From contig NZ_JAHKPH010000008.1 of the NCBI RefSeq assembly GCF_018860385.1, positions 124,001 to 188,000 of the forward strand: a DNA stretch of 64,000 nucleotides. Reading direction: 5' to 3'. Position 1 is the first letter of the stretch; every line of letters begins with the position of its first letter. Below the pieces are notes generated by a model, which was not told the origin of the DNA, searched no databases, and saw nothing but the letters and a program-made list of their open reading frames with translations. This document shows, in pieces, positions 59,453 through 64,000 of this stretch. A program made the position numbers and the translations under genes. This stretch comes from Reinekea forsetii (lineage in GTDB: Bacteria > Pseudomonadota > Gammaproteobacteria > Pseudomonadales > Natronospirillaceae).

Positions 59453-59739
59453 AATATCGCTGCGCCTTGATCATGTTTAAAAAATTGATGAATGAAGATG
59501 TTATCAATCAAGTCAGTATAGTCAACCGAGTAAAGCCGTTAACATCGGCACTTTTTTGGTTCATTTTGACCATATAAACTCTAACCATGCTCGAAAATAA
59601 GGCACTATTGAACGTTGTAAAAAACCTATTCACTAATTCTTACTGTAAATATGCTGTCGGTATAGTAATTGCTGTACAAATGAATGCACCACAAGCAATA
59701 CCTTCAATTGTTAGCTCGTAACTACAAGAGAAAAAACCA
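59453..59739. other. Divergent intergenic region, 287 nt
   Basis: AT-rich sequence between the DUF3859 gene and the plus-strand small gene at 59740. TTGACC at 59566-59571 looks like a -35 but has no good -10 at the right distance. I see no RNA gene, repeat or terminator. Confidence 0.35.
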
Positions 59740-60075
59740 ATGATGTACAGCAAAGCTATTATTGATCTTATTAGGGAAACTCGCCGCCGAGTTTCAAGTG
59801 AGAAAAAACCCAGTATTAAATTAGCGAACCCCGAAGTCTTTGATGAACTCAATGAAATTTATCACCATACTAGCGATGCTATTTTGAAAGCGCTTGTTAA
59901 AGAACTTTTCCATTTAATGGGTGGAGATTGGCCCGAAAAACTCAAACCAACCGTTCAGTCGAGTGGAAGATTCTATCGAGGTGTAGAAATTCCGGTGGCT
60001 GATCTGAAAGAAAAAGTACAGGCGCCCAAGCAACTGCCAAAACGAATTTATAGGGGGCAAGCTATTCCGGATTAA
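59740..60075 (+). CDS. Small hypothetical protein with paired YRG motifs
   Basis: A 111-residue basic protein. It has a helical N-terminal half (KAIIDLIRETRRRVSSE, DAILKALVKELFHLMG). The C-terminal half carries two copies of a short motif, RFYRGVEIP and RIYRGQAIP, joined by a charged linker. GAGAAA upstream is a weak ribosome site. I do not recognise the family. Coding is supported by the repeated motif and by the absence of a better frame. It is convergent with the phosphorylase gene. Confidence 0.6.
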   Translation: MMYSKAIIDLIRETRRRVSSEKKPSIKLANPEVFDELNEIYHHTSDAILKALVKELFHLMGGDWPEKLKPTVQSSGRFYRGVEIPVADLKEKVQAPKQLPKRIYRGQAIPD

Positions 60076-60127
60076 TGCTAGCCCTCTCGTTCTAAAATAT
60101 CTTCGTTGATACTTAGAGAGTGTAGTT

Positions 60128-61888
60128 CTATAAATTGCTGAGCCATAGCGATTGATAAGGTACTAATGTTAAAGTGCTTTTCGTATTGTTCAATTGATCC
60201 CCTGAAATTAGATCCCGCCAGGCAACACCTTCAATTAAATTCAATTCATGGAAAGATAAACTCACTATTTGGTCCGTTATATTGTGTATGCAAAAAATGC
60301 TTTGCTTTCGATCTATCGATTGTCGCCAAACGCCAACCAGTTCATCGCTTAACTGCAGCGTAAATTGGGTAGCATTGGGGTGAAACGCCCTTTGTTGCCT
60401 TCGTATTCGTAGTAAGTCGGTAATGCGCTGGAAAACAGCGGAATGCGTACTGGTTTCCTTGTTGAGCTCTTTATTCAGAGCGTCGTAGTCCCACCTGTGT
60501 CGATTAATATGGCGATTATGTTGAGTATTTTCTAAGCGCTGGTAGTCGTTTCTTGTGCCCAATAAACTATGAATATAAATGGCAGGGATGCCCTCTAAAC
60601 TTAGCATGACTGCGTGAGCGCAAATAAAACGGTCTAAGCCGTACTTGTCAGGGCCAGAGGTGGTGCCTTGTAAAGCATCGAAAAGTGCAATATTAATTTC
60701 ATAGGGCCGTAATGAACCATCGGGCAGAGTGCGCATTGAAATTCGACCACCAAAATTCATCATGGTGCTGATAAGGGTATTAATCTCAGGTTCACTCAAA
60801 AGACCTTCGGCAGGGCGTAACCCGATGCCATCGTGCGATGCAATAAAATTAAAATAAACCGTGCCATCTTGGCATGGGGGCATACTCATAAGCCATTGGC
60901 GGAGGTGGCGGCTATTGCCGCAAATGAGTGTATTAACCAATAGTGGTGGGAGTGAAAAGTTATAAACACTGTGAGCTTCATTGGCGTTACCAAAATAACT
61001 TAAATTTTCTTGGTTAGGAATATTGGTCTCAGTAATGATCACTGCATCGTGGCAAGCGTGCTCTATCAGCGTTCGCAGTAATCGGATAATTTCATGTGTT
61101 TGGGGTAGGTTAACGCAACTTGTGCCGTTTGTTTTCCATAAAAAAGCGACTGCATCTAAGCGGAATATTTTTACACCTTCATCTAAATACTTTCTTAAAA
61201 TTCTAACAAATTCACACAGTACATCGGGGTTGCAAAAATCAAAGTCTACTTGATCGTGGCTAAACGTACACCAGACTAATTTTTGCCCAACTTTCGTTTG
61301 AGTTTCTCTTAAGAGTGGTGAAGCACGTGGCCGTGTTACTTCACTGTAATCGGCCTGAGCCTCTCCTGTTTTGAAAAATTTGTTCCCAGGGGGCTCATCT
61401 TTAATGAACTGGTCAAACCAAACACTTCGGCTAGAGCAATGGTTTATAACTAGGTCGGCCATTAATCGAAACTTGCCCGCAATGTTGTTGATATCAGACC
61501 AATCACCTAGTGATTCATTCACAGCCGTGTAGTTAATCACCGAAAAGCCGTCATCGGAGCTGTAAGGATAAAAGGGTAGAATATGGACACTGTTGAAGGC
61601 TTCTTGAACGGGTCCTTGTAAGAACTGATTAAGCGTTTGCAATGGGGGTTCTAGCACATTGTGACCTTCTTTTTTTTCTAAACTATCACCATAGGTAATT
61701 AAAACAGCATCTTGCTCAGACCAGTGATTAGTAAAAGGAACAGGTGCCTGTGTTTTAGAGTCTAACCGCATGATGCCGATGAGGTTGGATGCGAGTTGCA
61801 TGGGTGAAAGCGGAATACTGATGCCGTCATAAATAAAGCTAATTTGCTGATTGAGCTTTAACGTGAGCTTTTCAATAGTGTGCTGCAT
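60128..61888 (-). CDS. Glucosylglycerate phosphorylase (GH13 sucrose phosphorylase family)
   Basis: A 586-residue GH13_18-type phosphorylase. Catalytic residues visible are nucleophile D245 in FRLDAVAF, acid/base E287 in ITETNIPN and stabiliser D353 in [10 protein letters not shown]. Sucrose phosphorylase is the alternative. The two adjacent genes are glucosyl-3-phosphoglycerate synthase and phosphatase, which favours glucosylglycerate: phosphorolysis would return glucose 1-phosphate and glycerate. It is the last gene of the operon, 16 nt after gpgS. Confidence 0.82.
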   Translation of the reverse strand: MQHTIEKLTLKLNQQISFIYDGISIPLSPMQLASNLIGIMRLDSKTQAPVPFTNHWSEQDAVLITYGDSLEKKEGHNVLEPPLQTLNQFLQGPVQEAFNSVHILPFYPYSSDDGFSVINYTAVNESLGDWSDINNIAGKFRLMADLVINHCSSRSVWFDQFIKDEPPGNKFFKTGEAQADYSEVTRPRASPLLRETQTKVGQKLVWCTFSHDQVDFDFCNPDVLCEFVRILRKYLDEGVKIFRLDAVAFLWKTNGTSCVNLPQTHEIIRLLRTLIEHACHDAVIITETNIPNQENLSYFGNANEAHSVYNFSLPPLLVNTLICGNSRHLRQWLMSMPPCQDGTVYFNFIASHDGIGLRPAEGLLSEPEINTLISTMMNFGGRISMRTLPDGSLRPYEINIALFDALQGTTSGPDKYGLDRFICAHAVMLSLEGIPAIYIHSLLGTRNDYQRLENTQHNRHINRHRWDYDALNKELNKETSTHSAVFQRITDLLRIRRQQRAFHPNATQFTLQLSDELVGVWRQSIDRKQSIFCIHNITDQIVSLSFHELNLIEGVAWRDLISGDQLNNTKSTLTLVPYQSLWLSNL

Positions 61889-61904
61889 AGTAGTATTGCC
61901 CTGT

Positions 61905-63131
61905 TTAAAGGTTTAAAAAATCTTCTCTATCGCCTTCGACTGCAGTGATTAACTGATCAAAGACATCAGGCATGGCACTGACGACTCGGTTCCAACTGGG
62001 AATAAAAGGGCGCTCCATAGGCGCGTCTAAAAATTGCTCTCCCGCCGACATGATATTTTTAGCAAACATTTCCACGGCCTTTTCTTCTTGATGAATATCA
62101 AGTGTGAGCCCATTCATAATGGCATCATTGTGGTAGGTTTCGACAAAGTCTAAAGCAATACGGTAGTAGGTTGCTTTTAACGAGCGAAAGGTTTCTGAGT
62201 TAAATGTTTCCCCTTGCGTGGCCAACTTTCTGAATATTGATTTAGTGATGTCTATCGACATTTTTGAAAGACCCGCGTTTGCATCTTCTAGGCTAAGATC
62301 TTGGTGTTTATGATCATAGTTTTTTGCAATATCGGCTTGGCACAATCGGTTGTTAGCATAGTTTCGATGCATTTCAGATAAAACACCGATTTCGAGACCC
62401 CAATCTGAAGGAATGCGAATGTCCTTTAAAACATCCTGACGAAAAGAAAATTCACCGGCAAGCGGGTAGCGAAAGCTGTCTATAAAATCTAAATATTCGT
62501 TGGTACCAACTACCCTTTTCAGCGCGCGTAGTAATGGCGTAACCAGTAAGCGAGAAACCCGACCGTTTATTTTTCCATTGGCTACTCGCGCATAATAGCC
62601 TTTGCAAAATTCGTAATTAAATTGGGGGTGTGCAACAGGGTAAAGCAGCCTTGCAAGCAATCCACGATCGTAAGTGAGAATGTCGCAATCGTGTAGGGCA
62701 ATAGATTCAGATTTTCCCGTTGCCAACATATAGCCCATGCAGTACCAAACATTGCGACCTTTACCCAGCTCTTTTGGTGCTACTTCTAGCTTTTGAAGTT
62801 TTTCATCGAGGGCTTTTAACCGAGGGCCATCATTCCATAACACACGGTGGTGTTGGGGCAGGGCAGCAAAAAACTCCATGGCTTTATGGTATTCATCTTT
62901 ATCGGCTCGATCTAACCCGATGACAATTTGCGATAAGTAAGGAACTTGTTTGAGTTCTTTAATAATGGCCGGTAGTGCACTGCCTTCTAATTCAGAATAT
63001 AAGGATGGCAATATTAGCCCTAACGGTCGGAATCTAGAAAAGTGCAATAGATCGTATTCTAAATCTTCTATAGACCGCTCAGATAAATTGTGAAGTGTGG
63101 TTACAATGCCATTTTGATGGAAATCAGCCAT
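61905..63131 (-). CDS. gpgS: Glucosyl-3-phosphoglycerate synthase
   Basis: A 408-residue GT81-type glycosyltransferase that joins glucose from a nucleotide sugar to 3-phosphoglycerate. The metal-binding DXD is DCD (148-150) in [13 protein letters not shown]; the donor region is [13 protein letters not shown] with [13 protein letters not shown]. Its neighbours gpgP (12 nt upstream) and a phosphorylase support the role. The product feeds glucosylglycerate, an osmolyte common in marine bacteria under salt stress or nitrogen limitation. Confidence 0.88.
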   Translation of the reverse strand: MADFHQNGIVTTLHNLSERSIEDLEYDLLHFSRFRPLGLILPSLYSELEGSALPAIIKELKQVPYLSQIVIGLDRADKDEYHKAMEFFAALPQHHRVLWNDGPRLKALDEKLQKLEVAPKELGKGRNVWYCMGYMLATGKSESIALHDCDILTYDRGLLARLLYPVAHPQFNYEFCKGYYARVANGKINGRVSRLLVTPLLRALKRVVGTNEYLDFIDSFRYPLAGEFSFRQDVLKDIRIPSDWGLEIGVLSEMHRNYANNRLCQADIAKNYDHKHQDLSLEDANAGLSKMSIDITKSIFRKLATQGETFNSETFRSLKATYYRIALDFVETYHNDAIMNGLTLDIHQEEKAVEMFAKNIMSAGEQFLDAPMERPFIPSWNRVVSAMPDVFDQLITAVEGDREDFLNL

Positions 63132-63142
63132 AGGTTTTTCCT

Positions 63143-63979
63143 TTAAAGTGAAGAGTTAAGTGCTGGAATAAGTTTGAACATTGCTTCATTCCAACCAGCG
63201 GGACCTACATTTTCAGTTCGTAAGCAAAGAGGGTGATCAAAAATTGGAAAATTGTGAGTTGGGGATTTAATTTGTACGGGCCAATCAACCACCTTCAACA
63301 TGGCAATATCATTTTCGCCGTCACCTAAGCCAATACTGCATAAGGTGGCGTTCTCTTGGGCTTGCAGTTGTTGATGCAACCAAGCTACAGATTCACCTTT
63401 ATTAGAGCCTTTCAGTAAATGAACAAAGCGGCCACCTTGTACAATTTCGATGTGCTTGTTCTGGCAAAACCTGGTGAGTTGAGCAAACTGTGCATCATTG
63501 CCGAACCAATATAGTGGGTCTGAAAATTCTCTTTGTTTGGCTAATTCAGCTTGCTTTGCATTCAAGCCCGTAATCTTTACCAATTCAGCCGTGCTCAACT
63601 GGCTAAACGGAGTAAAGGCGTTTGGTAAAACGTTAGACAATTCTTTAAATACAATGGCCCAGTAATGAATGCTAGGAGCAAAAGCCTTTACATAGTGGTG
63701 TTCTTGTTGAGTTAACTTCAACGTATCGAAATAAGCATAATCAGCCGTTTTAGGAATAAATACAGCCGCACCGTTTTCAACAATGAAGGGGGTATTTAAG
63801 CGAAGAGACTCCGAAAGTGGCTCTATTTCAGCGCGGGTTTTTGAACTAACCGGAATGACGGGAATATCGTGCGTTCTTAAAGCAGCAAGGGCAGGCACCG
63901 CTAAAGAGAAATCGTAACTGTGATGGTCTATTAAAGAGCCATCTAGATCGGTGTAGACAATATATCGAGTTGCATTCAA
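63143..63979 (-). CDS. gpgP: Glucosyl-3-phosphoglycerate (mannosyl-type) phosphatase
   Basis: A 278-residue HAD phosphatase of the MPGP/YedP subgroup: motif I DLDGSL (D11, D13), motif II region VSSKTRAEI, motif III/IV GLGDGENDIAML. It removes phosphate from glucosyl-3-phosphoglycerate to give glucosylglycerate. It is the first gene of the three-gene minus-strand operon. The promoter is outside the window or in the last 20 bases. Confidence 0.87.
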   Translation of the reverse strand: MNATRYIVYTDLDGSLIDHHSYDFSLAVPALAALRTHDIPVIPVSSKTRAEIEPLSESLRLNTPFIVENGAAVFIPKTADYAYFDTLKLTQQEHHYVKAFAPSIHYWAIVFKELSNVLPNAFTPFSQLSTAELVKITGLNAKQAELAKQREFSDPLYWFGNDAQFAQLTRFCQNKHIEIVQGGRFVHLLKGSNKGESVAWLHQQLQAQENATLCSIGLGDGENDIAMLKVVDWPVQIKSPTHNFPIFDHPLCLRTENVGPAGWNEAMFKLIPALNSSL

Positions 63980-64000
63980 TTTTATTACCTGAGACGAGGT

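Overview
This 64 kb window looks like a chromosomal core region of a marine gammaproteobacterium. The gene order fimV-truA-trpF-accD-folC-(SPOR)-cvpA-purF behind leuCDB-asd, smc-zipA-ligA, and pheST-ihfA-merR-tRNA-Pro match the pseudomonad/Oceanospirillales arrangement. Together with an E. coli-type pyrBI pair, a System I cytochrome c maturation cluster next to flagellar genes, and genes for the compatible solute glucosylglycerate, this suggests an Oceanospirillales-like organism (a Reinekea-like genus is my guess; this is inference only). No phage, plasmid, transposase or CRISPR array is visible.

Layout. 1-2.1 kb: the end of a flagellar block on the minus strand (FliK-type protein and an FlhB-like cytoplasmic domain). 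2.26-9.1 kb: ccmABCDEFGHI, a tightly overlapping operon ending in a good terminator. 9.4-16.1 kb: smc, zipA and ligA, followed by three small conserved genes (unknown, YheU type, DUF2489 type). 17.4-19.2 kb: an SDR / chalcone-isomerase-like / DUF3833 lipoprotein set. 19.2-22.5 kb: a secreted repeat-domain protein, rdgC, a rhombosortase and a LysR regulator divergent from leuC. 22.6-26.9 kb: leuCDB-asd. 27.3-36.4 kb: fimV through purF. 36.5-42.1 kb: MoxR, DUF58 and transglutaminase genes, then a two-receiver GGDEF protein. 42.1-46.5 kb: degV-like gene, a long GAPDH and gltX. 46.5-47.2 kb: tRNA-Ala followed by an unusual repeat tract. 47.2-52.9 kb: pyrBI, pheST, ihfA, merR, tRNA-Pro. 53.0-64 kb: accessory genes mostly on the minus strand: an ATP-grasp / OlsF-like acyltransferase / DinB / YHS set, a small TIGR02647-type gene, an alphaproteobacterial-type serC, small unknowns, and a gpgP-gpgS-glucosylglycerate phosphorylase operon.

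The least ordinary feature is the tract behind tRNA-Ala(GGC). The last 17 nt of the tRNA, including CCA, recur twice at an exact 116-bp period. Each copy carries its own terminator hairpin, a 13-nt inverted copy of the tRNA T-arm and a short basic reading frame. It resembles in layout the tRNA-tail repeats (rtT) of the E. coli tyrT operon. The second candidate for undescribed biology is the operon in which an ATP-grasp ligase is 1 nt from a fused PlsC-GNAT acyltransferase of the ornithine-lipid synthase type, which could make or modify an amino-acid-containing membrane lipid.
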